The notes below the pieces were generated by a model, which saw only the letters and a program-made list of their open reading frames with translations, was not told where the DNA came from and did not search any database. A DNA stretch of 64,000 bases from Agrobacterium sp. AGB01. Its GTDB lineage: Bacteria > Pseudomonadota > Alphaproteobacteria > Rhizobiales > Rhizobiaceae. Positions 26,515 through 35,936 of the stretch are shown one piece after another. Made by a program: the position numbers and the translations under genes. The DNA is taken from NCBI RefSeq assembly GCF_014851585.1, contig NZ_JACVAB010000001.1, forward strand, positions 186,001 through 250,000. The letters run 5' to 3'. How positions within the stretch are numbered: the first letter of the stretch is position 1; every line of letters begins with the position of its first letter.

Positions 26515-28083
26515 ATGCAAATGAATTTGGTGATGGGTGCGGCGGTAAACGGGGACCGCGCATCGCAGGCATGTGATGACGTTTGCTCTGAACCGGTAGG
26601 GGACAAATCGAAGATGACTCAAGATGCACTGTTTGAACGCTTCAGTGCACGCTTGAAGGCGCAGGTTGGTCCTGAAGTTTACGCAAGCTGGTTTGCGCGG
26701 CTTAAACTTCATTCGGTTTCCAAGAGTGTCGTTCGTTTCACAGTTCCAACGACGTTTTTGAAGTCCTGGATCAACAACCGTTATATTGATCTGATCACCA
26801 GCCTTGTGCAGAGTGAGGATCCTGAGGTTCTGAAGGTCGAGATTCTCGTCCGTTCGGCAACCCGTACAAATGTTCGCGTTCCGCAGACTGCTGAACGCGC
26901 CGAACCGGCAACAGAGACCATGGCACCGGTCGCTGCCCGCAGCAAAACTGCAGCAGCCCAGCCTATTGGTATGTCTGTACCAGCAGCCGCAAGCCAGGCT
27001 CAGCCTGCACGCCAGACATCGGGTGGACCGCTGTTCGGTTCGCCGCTCGACAGCCGTTTTACCTTTGATACCTTCGTTGAAGGTTCTTCCAACCGTGTTG
27101 CGCTGGCGGCGGCCAAGACGATTGCTGAAGCTGGTGCAGGTGCTGTGCGCTTCAACCCGCTGTTTATCCATGCAGGTGTTGGTTTGGGCAAAACCCACCT
27201 TCTTCAGGCCATTGCCAATGCTGCAATCGACAGCCCGCGCAATTCGCGCGTGGTCTACCTGACAGCTGAATATTTCATGTGGCGTTTCGCGACCGCGATC
27301 CGCGACAACGATGCCCTGACCCTCAAGGATACACTGCGTAACATCGACCTTCTGGTCATCGATGACATGCAGTTCCTGCAGGGCAAGATGATCCAACACG
27401 AGTTCTGCCATCTGCTGAATATGTTGCTTGATAGTGCAAAGCAGGTTGTTGTGGCCGCTGACCGTGCTCCATGGGAGTTGGAATCGCTCGATCCGCGTGT
27501 TCGTTCGCGTCTTCAGGGCGGTATGGCCGTCGAAATCGAAGGCCCCGACTACGACATGCGTTATGAAATGCTGAACCGTCGTCTCGGCACTGCCAGACAG
27601 GATGATCCGGCTCTGGAAATTCCCGAGGAAATTCTCACCCATGTTGCGCGCAGCGTAACGGCAAGTGGTCGTGAACTGGAAGGTGCTTTCAACCAGCTCA
27701 TTTTCCGTCGTTCATTCGAGCCATTATTGTCGGTTGAACGCGTCGACGAGCTTCTGTCGCATCTGGTAGGGGCCGGGGAAGCAAAGCGGGTTCGTATCGA
27801 AGACATCCAGCGTATTGTGGCCCGTCATTATAACGTGTCTCGACAGGAGCTTGTCTCGAACCGTCGCACACGCGTTATCGTCAAACCACGTCAGGTCGCC
27901 ATGTACCTGTCAAAAATGCTGACCCCGCGTTCCTTTCCGGAAATCGGACGTCGTTTTGGTGGCCGCGATCACACCACGGTTCTGCATGCCGTGCGCAAGA
28001 TCGAGGAACTGATTGGCGCAGATACCAAGCTCGGCCATGAGGTTGAACTTCTCAAGCGTTTGATCAACGAGAATAACGCCTGA
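26515..28083 (+). CDS. dnaA: Chromosomal replication initiator DnaA
   Basis: DnaA binds and opens the origin in its ATP form. Domain I ([20 protein letters not shown]) is followed by a flexible Ala/Pro/Gln-rich domain II. The AAA+ domain has Walker A GVGLGKTH and Walker [10 protein letters not shown]. The C-terminal helix-turn-helix carries the signature [19 protein letters not shown] 26515 is chosen for the GAAAGGCGG just upstream, giving 522 residues. ATG 26614 ([10 protein letters not shown]) would give a protein closer to other families' N-terminus, so the start is uncertain by 33 residues. It has its own terminator. Confidence 0.96.
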   Translation: MQMNLVMGAAVNGDRASQACDDVCSEPVGDKSKMTQDALFERFSARLKAQVGPEVYASWFARLKLHSVSKSVVRFTVPTTFLKSWINNRYIDLITSLVQSEDPEVLKVEILVRSATRTNVRVPQTAERAEPATETMAPVAARSKTAAAQPIGMSVPAAASQAQPARQTSGGPLFGSPLDSRFTFDTFVEGSSNRVALAAAKTIAEAGAGAVRFNPLFIHAGVGLGKTHLLQAIANAAIDSPRNSRVVYLTAEYFMWRFATAIRDNDALTLKDTLRNIDLLVIDDMQFLQGKMIQHEFCHLLNMLLDSAKQVVVAADRAPWELESLDPRVRSRLQGGMAVEIEGPDYDMRYEMLNRRLGTARQDDPALEIPEEILTHVARSVTASGRELEGAFNQLIFRRSFEPLLSVERVDELLSHLVGAGEAKRVRIEDIQRIVARHYNVSRQELVSNRRTRVIVKPRQVAMYLSKMLTPRSFPEIGRRFGGRDHTTVLHAVRKIEELIGADTKLGHEVELLKRLINENNA

Positions 28084-28110
28084 TTTTTTCCAGTCTATGT
28101 TTTCGAGAGA

Positions 28111-28134
28111 AGCGGTCTTCGGGCCGCTTTTTTT
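28111..28134 (+). terminator. Terminator of dnaA
   Basis: AGCGGTC and GGCCGCT (one G-U pair) close a TTCG loop, followed by seven T. It lies 27 bp past the dnaA stop. Confidence 0.92.
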
Positions 28135-28150
28135 CTGATGAAAGGATGGG

Positions 28151-28552
28151 TTACGGCCCCTCATTTTGTGAGTGCTGCTCACAGTTCGGTGTACAGGACA
28201 ACACCGTCCGTTCAGTTTGACGGAACACGCGCACCGTGTTGCCTTCGTCAATCGACACCAGAATGCGTTCATCGACAATGGCGTTGCCGTCGGCATCCAG
28301 AAGCACAAGATTGGTTGTTCCATAGCTACGGCCAGTCAGCACAATTGTATGAGCGTCTGAAACCGTCGCGTCCGCCACCTTGGCGTTTCCGACAATCACT
28401 TTGCTGACGGGACGATCAAGCCGCAGAACCCGCGCATGGTTCATGGACACCCGCAACATGTCGTCGTCAGACGTGGCAATGCCAGCCATTGGCAACAGGA
28501 TTGCCGTGGCAGCAATTGCGATTTTTGCCAGCGAACGGAGTGCCATTGCCAT
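28151..28552 (-). CDS. Exported stand-alone pilus/secretin N-domain protein
   Basis: A 133-residue protein with a signal peptide (LAKIAIAATAILLPMAGIA). The domain that follows resembles the N-terminal domain of CpaC-type secretins: the pattern RVLRLDRPVSKVIVGNAKVA then TGRSYGTTNLVLLDADG parallels CpaC residues around 65-125 (PQDAHDILVADPSMADA, GKSVGQTNIFIFGAHG). There is no secretin domain. The tail has a C-x3-C pair (CTPNC). ATG 28552 has AAGGC six bases upstream. It lies on the opposite strand to the Flp cluster and probably serves the same periplasmic machine; this is inference from fold and neighbourhood. Confidence 0.8.
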   Translation of the reverse strand: MAMALRSLAKIAIAATAILLPMAGIATSDDDMLRVSMNHARVLRLDRPVSKVIVGNAKVADATVSDAHTIVLTGRSYGTTNLVLLDADGNAIVDERILVSIDEGNTVRVFRQTERTVLSCTPNCEQHSQNEGP

Positions 28553-28974
28553 CAAATGCCTTTTTTACGCCGGAACATTATTTCCTATTCGAGAGATAAT
28601 GCTCAGGTTTGGTTAATGAAGCGTTAAGGCAAAAGTCGGTTTAACCATTTCAATATGGGTCACATTAAACAATGCTGTCGGCATTCTGGACGCCCGCGTT
28701 TCATTCTGGTGCGCGGGTGAATCTCGAAATGAAGCATATCCGAGGTTGATTGCCAGTACGAATACTTATGAAATTGTGTAATTTTCAGAATAGAGTCGGT
28801 TTTTCAACGTATTGAGTAAGTTATTTACCATCCCGAAATTAGAAATGCGTTCACACTTTGTTAAGGCGTTTTCTTAAGGGGATGGCAATCGCTTCTGTGT
28901 AGGTTTTGTCCAACCGAACAACGGAAACAGTTGTCGGTGTGCTGAACAACAAACAACAGACCAGGAGAGTTTCC
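28553..28974. other. Divergent control region between the N-domain gene and flp
   Basis: About 420 bp without a gene. It holds a perfect TTAA-N7-TTAA site (28613-28627), a TTAACCAT half-site (28641-28648), a TTAA-N9-TTAA pair (28861-28877) and two GANTC sites (28719-28723, 28793-28797). It is AT-rich. No conventional promoter was identified with confidence. Confidence 0.6.
28613..28627. promoter_or_regulatory. CtrA-type binding site
   Basis: TTAATGAAGCGTTAA is an exact TTAA-N7-TTAA, the CtrA full-site consensus of alphaproteobacteria. It lies 61 bp from the N-domain gene start on the minus strand and 348 bp from flp. Confidence 0.6.
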
Positions 28975-29157
28975 ATGACCAAGATTTTCGCACGTTTCGT
29001 CAAGGACGAATCCGGCGCAACCGCTATCGAATACGGCCTGATTGCAGCGCTGATTTCCGTCGCGCTCATCACCGGTGCCACTGCGCTGGGCAACAAGCTG
29101 AACACTCAGTTCAACAATTTGTCCACATACCTGACAGTTGGCGCGAAGGCTCCATAA
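28975..29157 (+). CDS. Flp/Fap-type pilin
   Basis: The major subunit of a type IVb Flp pilus. The 60-residue precursor begins MTKIFARFVKDESG and is cut after that glycine by the CpaA peptidase. The mature protein then starts ATAIEYGLIAALISVALI, with the Glu at +5 and Tyr at +6 diagnostic of Flp pilins. One long hydrophobic helix forms the fibre core. CAGGAGAG precedes ATG 28975. A terminator right after it means flp can be made in excess over the assembly genes, which begin at 29274. Confidence 0.95.
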   Translation: MTKIFARFVKDESGATAIEYGLIAALISVALITGATALGNKLNTQFNNLSTYLTVGAKAP

Positions 29158-29180
29158 TTCAATATATGTGTTGAACGACG

Positions 29181-29213
29181 CTGCCCCGTCTATTCGGGGC
29201 AGTACTGTTTTAT
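29181..29213 (+). terminator. Terminator after flp
   Basis: CTGCCCCG (29181-29188) pairs with CGGGGCAG (29195-29202), followed by TACTGTTTTATT. Likely partial, allowing some readthrough into cpaA. Confidence 0.75.
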
Positions 29214-29273
29214 TCACATTGTTCAGATGAACTTTTGAACTCGCGTATCCAAAGACATAAAGGAGAGATAATC

Positions 29274-29786
29274 ATGGTTATTGCTGCGATTTTTCTGATC
29301 CTGCCTTTATGCCTCACGCTTGCGGCATTCACTGATCTTTTTACTATGACCATACCTAATAGGGTTTCGTTGATCCTGTTCGGTGCATTCCTTGTGGTAG
29401 CGCCCTTTACGGGCATGGCATGGTCGGCAATCGGCATGAGCCTGCTGGCTGGATTCGCCGTTTTTACAATCTGTTTCTGCCTGTTTGCCATGAATGTCAT
29501 GGGCGGTGGTGACGCAAAACTCCTGACGGCTGCTGCAGTTTGGTTTGGTTTTGACCAGTCTCTGTTTTTATTCCTTGCGGCAGTGGGTTATGCAGGCGGC
29601 ATCCTGACTCTGCTCATCCTACTGATGCGCTCACAGGCGGTAAGCCTGCTCGCGACCGGTTTACCTATTCCGCATTCCCTTATGACGGCGAAGAAAGTGC
29701 CTTATGGCATCGCTATTGGCGCAGCAGGTTTGATAACATACGCCGAAGCGCCTATCGTCAAAGCGGCGATTGCCAGCCTTTCTTAA
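29274..29786 (+). CDS. cpaA: Prepilin peptidase CpaA (A24 family)
   Basis: An integral-membrane aspartyl protease that removes the Flp leader. The 170-residue protein has several hydrophobic helices. The first catalytic Asp is in AAFTDLFTMTIPN, and the second in the GxGD-like MGGGDAKLLTAAAVWFG. It lacks the N-methylation domain of larger PilD enzymes, as is normal for the Flp class. Start ATG 29274 is preceded by GGAGAG. It lies 116 bp downstream of flp. Confidence 0.92.
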   Translation: MVIAAIFLILPLCLTLAAFTDLFTMTIPNRVSLILFGAFLVVAPFTGMAWSAIGMSLLAGFAVFTICFCLFAMNVMGGGDAKLLTAAAVWFGFDQSLFLFLAAVGYAGGILTLLILLMRSQAVSLLATGLPIPHSLMTAKKVPYGIAIGAAGLITYAEAPIVKAAIASLS

Positions 29787-29840
29787 GATTATCAGTCAGT
29801 AAATAGACCGCTTACAACAATATTTTCCGGAAATCTCTTG

Positions 29841-29872
29841 TTAACCACGAATGTAAGTGGTGCGTTAACCAT
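29841..29872. promoter_or_regulatory. Paired CtrA-like half-sites before cpaB
   Basis: TTAACCAC (29841-29848) and TTAACCAT (29865-29872) lie 57-88 bp before cpaB. TTAACCAT is a known CtrA half-site form. Weaker than a full TTAA-N7-TTAA site. Confidence 0.35.
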
Positions 29873-29928
29873 AATTACACGAATTGCGGGTCATCCTAAA
29901 AGGCGAATTCAAAGCCTCAGGATTGGTC

Positions 29929-30741
29929 ATGAAACCCGCACGCATCGTCATTCTGTCCGTCGCAGTCATTGCTGCCGGTCTCGCCGGGATGATTGCAATG
30001 AACCTTGCCAGCACTCCACAGGTCGTGGAGAAGGCGGAAGCAATCATACAGAAAGAGCCAACGGTCAACGTGCTCGTTTCGTCGGTCAACCTGCCGGTTG
30101 GCAGCCGATTAAATCCTGATTCAGTCCGTTGGGTGCCCTGGCCGCAAGGCAGCGTCGTTGAAGGATATGTCACGCAGGACAATCGCCCGGAAGCTCTGAC
30201 AGAGTTGACGGGTGCTATCGTGCGTTTGCCGATGTTTGAAGGCGAACCTGTCCGCCCGGAAAAAGTTGTCGATTCCAGCAGTCGCATCATGTCGGCTCTG
30301 CTGCCTTCCGGAAAGCGCGCTGTCGCAACCGAAATATCCGTTGCCACCGGCGCCGGCGGCTTTGTCCTGCCTAACGACCGGGTGGATGTCATCATGGTTC
30401 GCAAGGGCGATGAAGGCTCTTTCCAGACGGAAAATGTTCTCAACAACGTGCGGGTTCTGGCAATCGACCAGCAAATCCGTGAGGGCGAAGATGGTGTGTC
30501 ATCCGTTGTCGGTGCAACCGCGACGCTGGAACTGACACCGGATCAGGCCCGCATCATTACTGTTGCGCAGCAGATGGCTGATCGGCTGACCCTGTCGCTG
30601 CGTTCCGTATCAGACGCCCAGGAAAGTGACACTGTTTCCGCGGATTACCTGCTGAGCGGCGGCACTGGCCAACCTGAAATTCAGGTCATTAAATCCGGCT
30701 CGATCGTCAAGAACGGCCAACAGCAAGGTGCATCACAATGA
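29929..30741 (+). CDS. cpaB: Flp pilus assembly protein CpaB (RcpC)
   Basis: A 270-residue periplasmic protein anchored by an N-terminal helix (IVILSVAVIAAGLAGMIAM). A SAF-like domain follows, with the motif VLVSSVNLPVGSRLNPDSVRW near residue 45 typical of CpaB/RcpC. The second half has the family strand ALLPSGKRAVATEISV. It probably works with the secretin in the periplasm. ATG 29929 was chosen over upstream in-frame starts because it places the helix at the N-terminus. It overlaps cpaC by four bases, so translation is coupled. Confidence 0.92.
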   Translation: MKPARIVILSVAVIAAGLAGMIAMNLASTPQVVEKAEAIIQKEPTVNVLVSSVNLPVGSRLNPDSVRWVPWPQGSVVEGYVTQDNRPEALTELTGAIVRLPMFEGEPVRPEKVVDSSSRIMSALLPSGKRAVATEISVATGAGGFVLPNDRVDVIMVRKGDEGSFQTENVLNNVRVLAIDQQIREGEDGVSSVVGATATLELTPDQARIITVAQQMADRLTLSLRSVSDAQESDTVSADYLLSGGTGQPEIQVIKSGSIVKNGQQQGASQ

Positions 30742-32333
30742 GCGGGAGAGGTAACGTGAGAAACATTAAACGGACACTCCGTTCCTCCGTCACGGCAAGC
30801 CTGGCATTCTGCCTGGCTTTTTCCGGTATTCCGGGTGACTTTACACCTCGCGGCTTCCAGCAAGCTGAAGCGCAAGCCGCGTCTGAAAGCATCATTCGTA
30901 TTACCGAAAGTGGCAAGGGCACACGTAAGCGTCTGAAACTTGGCCTGAACAAGGCGCTGGTTGTCGACCTGCCACAGGATGCGCATGATATTCTCGTTGC
31001 AGATCCAAGCATGGCAGACGCTGTCACACGCACATCCCGGCGCATCTACCTGTTTGGCAAATCTGTCGGCCAGACAAACATCTTCATTTTCGGTGCCCAT
31101 GGTGAGGAAATCGTCAGCCTCGATCTCGAGGTCGAGCGTGACATCAATGGTCTTGAAGCGAATCTGCGTCGCTTCATTACCGATTCTGATATCAAGGTTG
31201 AGATCGTTTCGGACAACATTGTTCTAACCGGCACAGTGCGGACACCACAGGATTCAGCACGTGCGGTTCAACTCGCTGAAGCCTTCCTCAAAGGCGGTGA
31301 AGCTACCACCCGCAACGTAACATTGACAGGCGGCGATAATGGTGGCGACGCGGCAATTTTCGCCGAACAGCGCCAGACATCACAGATCGTTAACATGCTG
31401 ACGATTGAGGGCGAAGATCAGGTCACGCTGAAGGTCACGGTTGCTGAGGTCAGCAGGCAGGTGCTGAAGCAACTTGGTTTCAGTGGTTCTATTGGCAGCA
31501 CGAGCAGTGGCAATGGCTTCTCATTTGCAAACCCGGCCAATCTCGGTGGTGCGGTCAATCCATCCTCCGGTTTGATCACCGGCTCGATCGGATCCGGCTC
31601 CATGCGTTTTTCCTCCTACATCAATGCCATGGAGCAGGCTGGAGTCATGCGGACATTGGCAGAACCGAGCCTAACCGCTATTTCGGGAGAACAGGCAAAG
31701 TTCTATGTTGGCGGTGAATTCCGCATGCAGGGTACTCAGGAAATTTCCACTGAGGAAAATGGAGTAACCGGCGCTGAACGTCCAGTTCTGACCCGCCAGA
31801 CAAACACGGTTGATTACGGCATCGAACTGAACTTCCGCCCGGTTGTTCTGTCGCCTGGTCGTATCAGCCTCAAGATTGAGACCAACGTTTCCGAACCGAC
31901 CTATGAAGGTAGCGTCGTCACCGGCAGCACTATGCGCAGCACGCCAGGCGCGACCTATATGTCCATTCGCAAACGTGAGGCGTCAACCACTGTAGAGCTA
32001 CCGTCAGGTGGTTCGATTGTGATTGCCGGTCTGGTGCAGGATAACATTCGCCAGGCCATGTCCGGTCTTCCGGGCATCTCCAAGGTGCCAATTTTCGGCA
32101 CGCTTTTCCGCAGCAAGGACTTCATCCGCAACGAAACGGAACTGGTCATCATTGCCACGCCGTATCTCGTTCGCCCGGTGGCGCGTAATCAGATTGCTCG
32201 CCCGGATGATAACTTTAACCCGGAAAACGATGCCGCCATGTATTTCATGAACCGCGTCAACAAGGTGTACGGCCGCAAGGAGAAGGCTCCTGCCGCACCG
32301 TACCAGGGCACTGTTGGGTTTATCTACAAATGA
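30738..32333 (+). CDS. cpaC: Flp pilus secretin CpaC (RcpA)
   Basis: The outer-membrane secretin through which the pilus exits. It is 531 residues: an N-terminal signal region ending near QAEAQAA, a pilus N-domain (residues about 50-135), a BON-like segment (DIKVEIVSDNIVLTGTVRTP), and the C-terminal secretin domain. The conserved secretin signature is VELPSGGSIVIAGLVQDN followed by GLPGISKVPIFGTLFRSK. The ATG overlaps the cpaB stop and a GGGAG lies just inside. The N-domain is duplicated in the separate gene at 28151-28552. Confidence 0.95.
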   Translation: MSGRGNVRNIKRTLRSSVTASLAFCLAFSGIPGDFTPRGFQQAEAQAASESIIRITESGKGTRKRLKLGLNKALVVDLPQDAHDILVADPSMADAVTRTSRRIYLFGKSVGQTNIFIFGAHGEEIVSLDLEVERDINGLEANLRRFITDSDIKVEIVSDNIVLTGTVRTPQDSARAVQLAEAFLKGGEATTRNVTLTGGDNGGDAAIFAEQRQTSQIVNMLTIEGEDQVTLKVTVAEVSRQVLKQLGFSGSIGSTSSGNGFSFANPANLGGAVNPSSGLITGSIGSGSMRFSSYINAMEQAGVMRTLAEPSLTAISGEQAKFYVGGEFRMQGTQEISTEENGVTGAERPVLTRQTNTVDYGIELNFRPVVLSPGRISLKIETNVSEPTYEGSVVTGSTMRSTPGATYMSIRKREASTTVELPSGGSIVIAGLVQDNIRQAMSGLPGISKVPIFGTLFRSKDFIRNETELVIIATPYLVRPVARNQIARPDDNFNPENDAAMYFMNRVNKVYGRKEKAPAAPYQGTVGFIYK

Positions 32334-33082
32334 CGATGGAGCTTCAGATGAAACCGTATGCCGCTGCTCCCGGCACGAGGGGGGCCACCATGCTGGCAAC
32401 ACAGACAACCGTTTACGCTTCTCCGCTTCGCAGGGTATCCCTTGCGCTTGCCGTGACTGCGATGGCCAGCTTGCTGCAGGCCTGTGGCACGCGGGATGGC
32501 ATGAACACTGGCGCTATCCCGGACGATTACCGCACACGCCACCCAATTACACTGAATGAAGCAGAACACACGATCGATATTCCGGTCTCTTCAGGGGACA
32601 GCCGTTTGACCACGCCGGCGGCCGATAATATCAGGGGGTTCGTTTCTAGCTACAAGGGAACGTCGACCGGTATCGTGCAGATACAGTTGCCATCTGGCTC
32701 GCCCAATTCAGCAGCCGCGTCACGCATGGGCAAGCAGATCCGCACGATCTTGACGGGCTCGGGTGTCCCTGCCGGCAAGATCGTTGAAACAGTGTACGCT
32801 GCTGGCCCACAGGGTGATGCTGCGCCAATCCGTCTCAGCTATGTCGCGGTGACGGCCATGACAGGGCAGTGCGGCGAGTGGCCGGAAGATCTAACCAGTA
32901 ACACGTCCAAAAATCGCAACTGGCATAATTTCGGTTGCGCGACACAAAATAACCTCGCGGCCCAGATCGCCAATCCGATGGACCTTGTAGCCCCCCGTGG
33001 CATGACGCCAATTGATGCTGAACGCCGGTCTGTTGTCATTGATGGGTACCGCAACGGAGATAATACCGCCTCCGCTGACTAA
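32330..33082 (+). CDS. cpaD: Flp pilus assembly lipoprotein CpaD
   Basis: A 250-residue CpaD-family lipoprotein expected to help place or stabilise the secretin. The lipobox is LLQAC with the cysteine near residue 52, after a helix LALAVTAMASL; the long N-terminus before it suggests translation may really begin at an internal start such as MLATQTTVYA or MKPYAAAPG. The family motif NFGCATQNNLAAQIANPMDL is present near the C-terminus. It overlaps cpaC by four bases. Confidence 0.9.
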   Translation: MTMELQMKPYAAAPGTRGATMLATQTTVYASPLRRVSLALAVTAMASLLQACGTRDGMNTGAIPDDYRTRHPITLNEAEHTIDIPVSSGDSRLTTPAADNIRGFVSSYKGTSTGIVQIQLPSGSPNSAAASRMGKQIRTILTGSGVPAGKIVETVYAAGPQGDAAPIRLSYVAVTAMTGQCGEWPEDLTSNTSKNRNWHNFGCATQNNLAAQIANPMDLVAPRGMTPIDAERRSVVIDGYRNGDNTASAD

Positions 33083-33117
33083 TGCAGGCCGGTACTCCAT
33101 TTCCTGACAGGTGAAAC

Positions 33118-34407
33118 ATGAGCGCGATAGAATACGAGATCAAAGGCAGTGGTGACGACGAAGTGAACTTCGACGACCTGCACAAGCCTTCCGACATGGA
33201 TAATCTGCGGCCCTTGCCGCGGATTTCCATTCATAGCTTTTGCGAAAGCGAAGTTATGCTGCGCGTCATGGAGCGTCTGGGCAGTGACCGGCGTATGGGT
33301 AAAGTCAGCCTGCGTATTACCAATGGTGATATTGCAGCCGCTGCAGGCATGTTTTCATCGTCACCGACACCCAACCTGATCATTCTCGAAACGAAATGTG
33401 ATCCGTCAAGGCTGATGGATGAGTTGTCCCCGCTGGCCGAAGTCTGTGATCCCTCCACGCGTGTCGTCATTGTTGGTCATTACAATGACATCTCACTCTA
33501 CCGGGACCTTATCCGCAACGGCATTTCCGAATATCTCGTTGCTCCGGTCAAGATGTCGGATCTCCTCTCGTCTATTTCGGCCATCTTTGTCGATCCAGAG
33601 GCTGAACCTTTGGGACGCAATATCGCCTTCATCGGAGCGAAGGGTGGGGTTGGATCGTCGACCATTGCGCATAACTGCGCCTTTGGCATCTCAAACCTGT
33701 TTTCGACAGAAACCATTCTTGCTGATTTTGACCTTCCATTCGGGACTGCCAATATCGACTTCGATCAGGATCCTGCGCAAGGCATTGCCGAAGCCGTGTT
33801 TTCGCCGGAACGTTTGGATGAGATGTTTCTCGACCGCCTTTTGACGAAATGTTCCGAACATCTTTCGCTGCTGGCAGCGCCGTCAATGCTTGATCGTGCC
33901 TATGATTTTGATCGCGCTGCATTCCAGCCGGTGATGGAACTGCTGCAGCGAACCGCGCCTGTCGCGGTACTGGATATTCCACATGGTTGGTGTGAGTGGA
34001 CACGCAGCGTTCTAGCAGAGGCAGACGAGGTGGTGATCACCGCCGTTCCTGACCTTGCCAACCTGCGCAACACCAAGAACATGCTGGATTCCCTGAAAAA
34101 AATGCGCCCGAACGACAAGCCGCCACATCTGGTCCTCAACCAGGTCGGCATGGCGAAACGCCCGGAGATTGCGCCCGCCGATTTCTTCGAGCCGCTGGAA
34201 ATCTCTCCGATTGCCATCATTCCATTTGATGTCCAGTTGTTTGGCAATGCGGCCAATAGCGGTCGTATGATCAGCGAGATTGATGCGAAATCACCTGTTG
34301 CGGAGACATTTTCGCAGATTGCCCACCTCGTGACCGGGCGTGCGAGCGCCAAGAAGGCCAAGAAACCGGGGCTGGGTAAGATTATGGAATTGCTGAAGCG
34401 GAAATAA
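33118..34407 (+). CDS. cpaE: CpaE, MinD/ParA-like pilus localisation ATPase
   Basis: A 429-residue two-domain protein. The N-terminal third resembles a receiver domain without an obvious phosphorylation site. The second part is a MinD/ParA-type ATPase with deviant Walker A in FIGAKGGVGSSTIAHN and a Walker A' region LADFDLPFGTANID. In Caulobacter CpaE positions the pilus secretin at the cell pole; the same is inferred here. AGGTGAA precedes ATG 33118. It is followed 30 bp later by cpaF. Confidence 0.92.
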   Translation: MSAIEYEIKGSGDDEVNFDDLHKPSDMDNLRPLPRISIHSFCESEVMLRVMERLGSDRRMGKVSLRITNGDIAAAAGMFSSSPTPNLIILETKCDPSRLMDELSPLAEVCDPSTRVVIVGHYNDISLYRDLIRNGISEYLVAPVKMSDLLSSISAIFVDPEAEPLGRNIAFIGAKGGVGSSTIAHNCAFGISNLFSTETILADFDLPFGTANIDFDQDPAQGIAEAVFSPERLDEMFLDRLLTKCSEHLSLLAAPSMLDRAYDFDRAAFQPVMELLQRTAPVAVLDIPHGWCEWTRSVLAEADEVVITAVPDLANLRNTKNMLDSLKKMRPNDKPPHLVLNQVGMAKRPEIAPADFFEPLEISPIAIIPFDVQLFGNAANSGRMISEIDAKSPVAETFSQIAHLVTGRASAKKAKKPGLGKIMELLKRK

Positions 34408-34437
34408 ACCGCTGCTCGATGAAACTGGAAAACTGGC

Positions 34438-35922
34438 ATGTTTGGAAAACGCGGAAACGAAGACGCTGGAAGGGGTATTGGCATCGGGCAGGTGAGTGCG
34501 CCTGCGCCAATTCTTGCGCCTGTCATGCCGAAACCCGAAAAAATCGAAACGCTCGAGCCGGTAATCTCCCGTCAGCAGGTTCCGACGCCACCACTCCAGG
34601 CGAATTCTCAACCGCCTCAGCGCAAAAAAATGGCGCGCACCGAAGAGTACTATAAGACCAAAGGGCAGGTGTTCTCCGCCCTTATCGACACGATCGATCT
34701 TTCGCAGCTTTCCAAGCTGGATAATGAAAGCGCCCGCGACGAAATTCGCGATATCGTCAACGATATCATCACTATCAAAAATTTCGCCATGTCGATTTCC
34801 GAGCAGGAAGAACTGCTTGAGGATATCTGCAACGACGTTCTTGGTTATGGTCCACTGGAGCCCCTTCTGGCACGTGATGATATCGCCGATATCATGGTCA
34901 ACGGTTCCGGTCAGACATTTATCGAAGTGGATGGTAAAACCATTGAATCGGAAGTGCGCTTCCGCGATAACACGCAGCTTCTCTCCATTTGCCAGCGTAT
35001 CGTGAGCCAGGTTGGCCGTCGTGTCGATGAAGCAAGCCCGATATGCGATGCCCGTCTGCCTGACGGTTCGCGTGTCAACGTTATTGCTCCGCCTCTGGCG
35101 ATTGATGGACCCGCGCTCACCATCCGTAAGTTCAAGAAGGACAAGCTGACGCTTGACCAACTGGTGCGGTTTGGTGCGATCACCCCAGAAGGTGCCGCAG
35201 TTTTGCAGATCATCGGTCGGGTGCGCTGTAACGTGGTTATATCAGGTGGTACGGGTTCGGGTAAAACGACACTGCTCAACTGCCTGACCAGCTACATCGA
35301 CAAACATGAGCGGGTGATCACTTGCGAGGATACCGCGGAACTGCAATTGCAGCAGCCACATGTGGTGCGATTGGAAACCCGTCCGCCAAATATTGAAGGC
35401 GAAGGCGAGATCACCATGCGTGATCTGGTCAAGAACTGCCTTCGTATGCGTCCAGAACGTATCATCGTCGGCGAAGTGCGCGGTCCAGAGGTTTTCGACC
35501 TGTTGCAGGCCATGAACACCGGCCATGACGGTTCCATGGGAACGATCCACTCCAACTCACCGCGTGAGTGCCTCAGCCGCATGGAATCGATGATTGCGAT
35601 GGGCGGGTTTACTTTGCCTGCGAAAACGGTGCGTGAAATCATCGCTGGCTCCGTTGATATTGTCATTCAGGCAACCCGCCTCCGGGATGGTTCGCGCCGT
35701 ATCACCCACATCACCGAAGTGATCGGCATGGAAGGCGATGTGATCATCACCCAGGATCTCGTGCGGTACGAGATCGAAGGCGAAGATGCGCAAGGTAGGC
35801 TGATTGGTCGCCATGTCTCGACCGGCATCGGCAAGCCGCATTTCTGGGACCGTGCGCGCTACTATAACGAGGAACGCCGTTTGGCGGCGGCCCTTGATGA
35901 GATGGAAAAGAAATCGCAATAG
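34438..35922 (+). CDS. cpaF: CpaF/TadA pilus assembly ATPase
   Basis: The secretion ATPase that powers Flp pilus extension and probably retraction. Of 494 residues, the first 70 are low-complexity and Pro-rich. The core then has Walker [13 protein letters not shown], the Asp box [12 protein letters not shown], Walker [15 protein letters not shown] and the His box [12 protein letters not shown], all intact. Starts at ATG 34438. Its hexamer would dock on the TadB/TadC platform encoded next. Confidence 0.95.
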   Translation: MFGKRGNEDAGRGIGIGQVSAPAPILAPVMPKPEKIETLEPVISRQQVPTPPLQANSQPPQRKKMARTEEYYKTKGQVFSALIDTIDLSQLSKLDNESARDEIRDIVNDIITIKNFAMSISEQEELLEDICNDVLGYGPLEPLLARDDIADIMVNGSGQTFIEVDGKTIESEVRFRDNTQLLSICQRIVSQVGRRVDEASPICDARLPDGSRVNVIAPPLAIDGPALTIRKFKKDKLTLDQLVRFGAITPEGAAVLQIIGRVRCNVVISGGTGSGKTTLLNCLTSYIDKHERVITCEDTAELQLQQPHVVRLETRPPNIEGEGEITMRDLVKNCLRMRPERIIVGEVRGPEVFDLLQAMNTGHDGSMGTIHSNSPRECLSRMESMIAMGGFTLPAKTVREIIAGSVDIVIQATRLRDGSRRITHITEVIGMEGDVIITQDLVRYEIEGEDAQGRLIGRHVSTGIGKPHFWDRARYYNEERRLAAALDEMEKKSQ

Positions 35923-35936
35923 GATTTGAGCGATAA

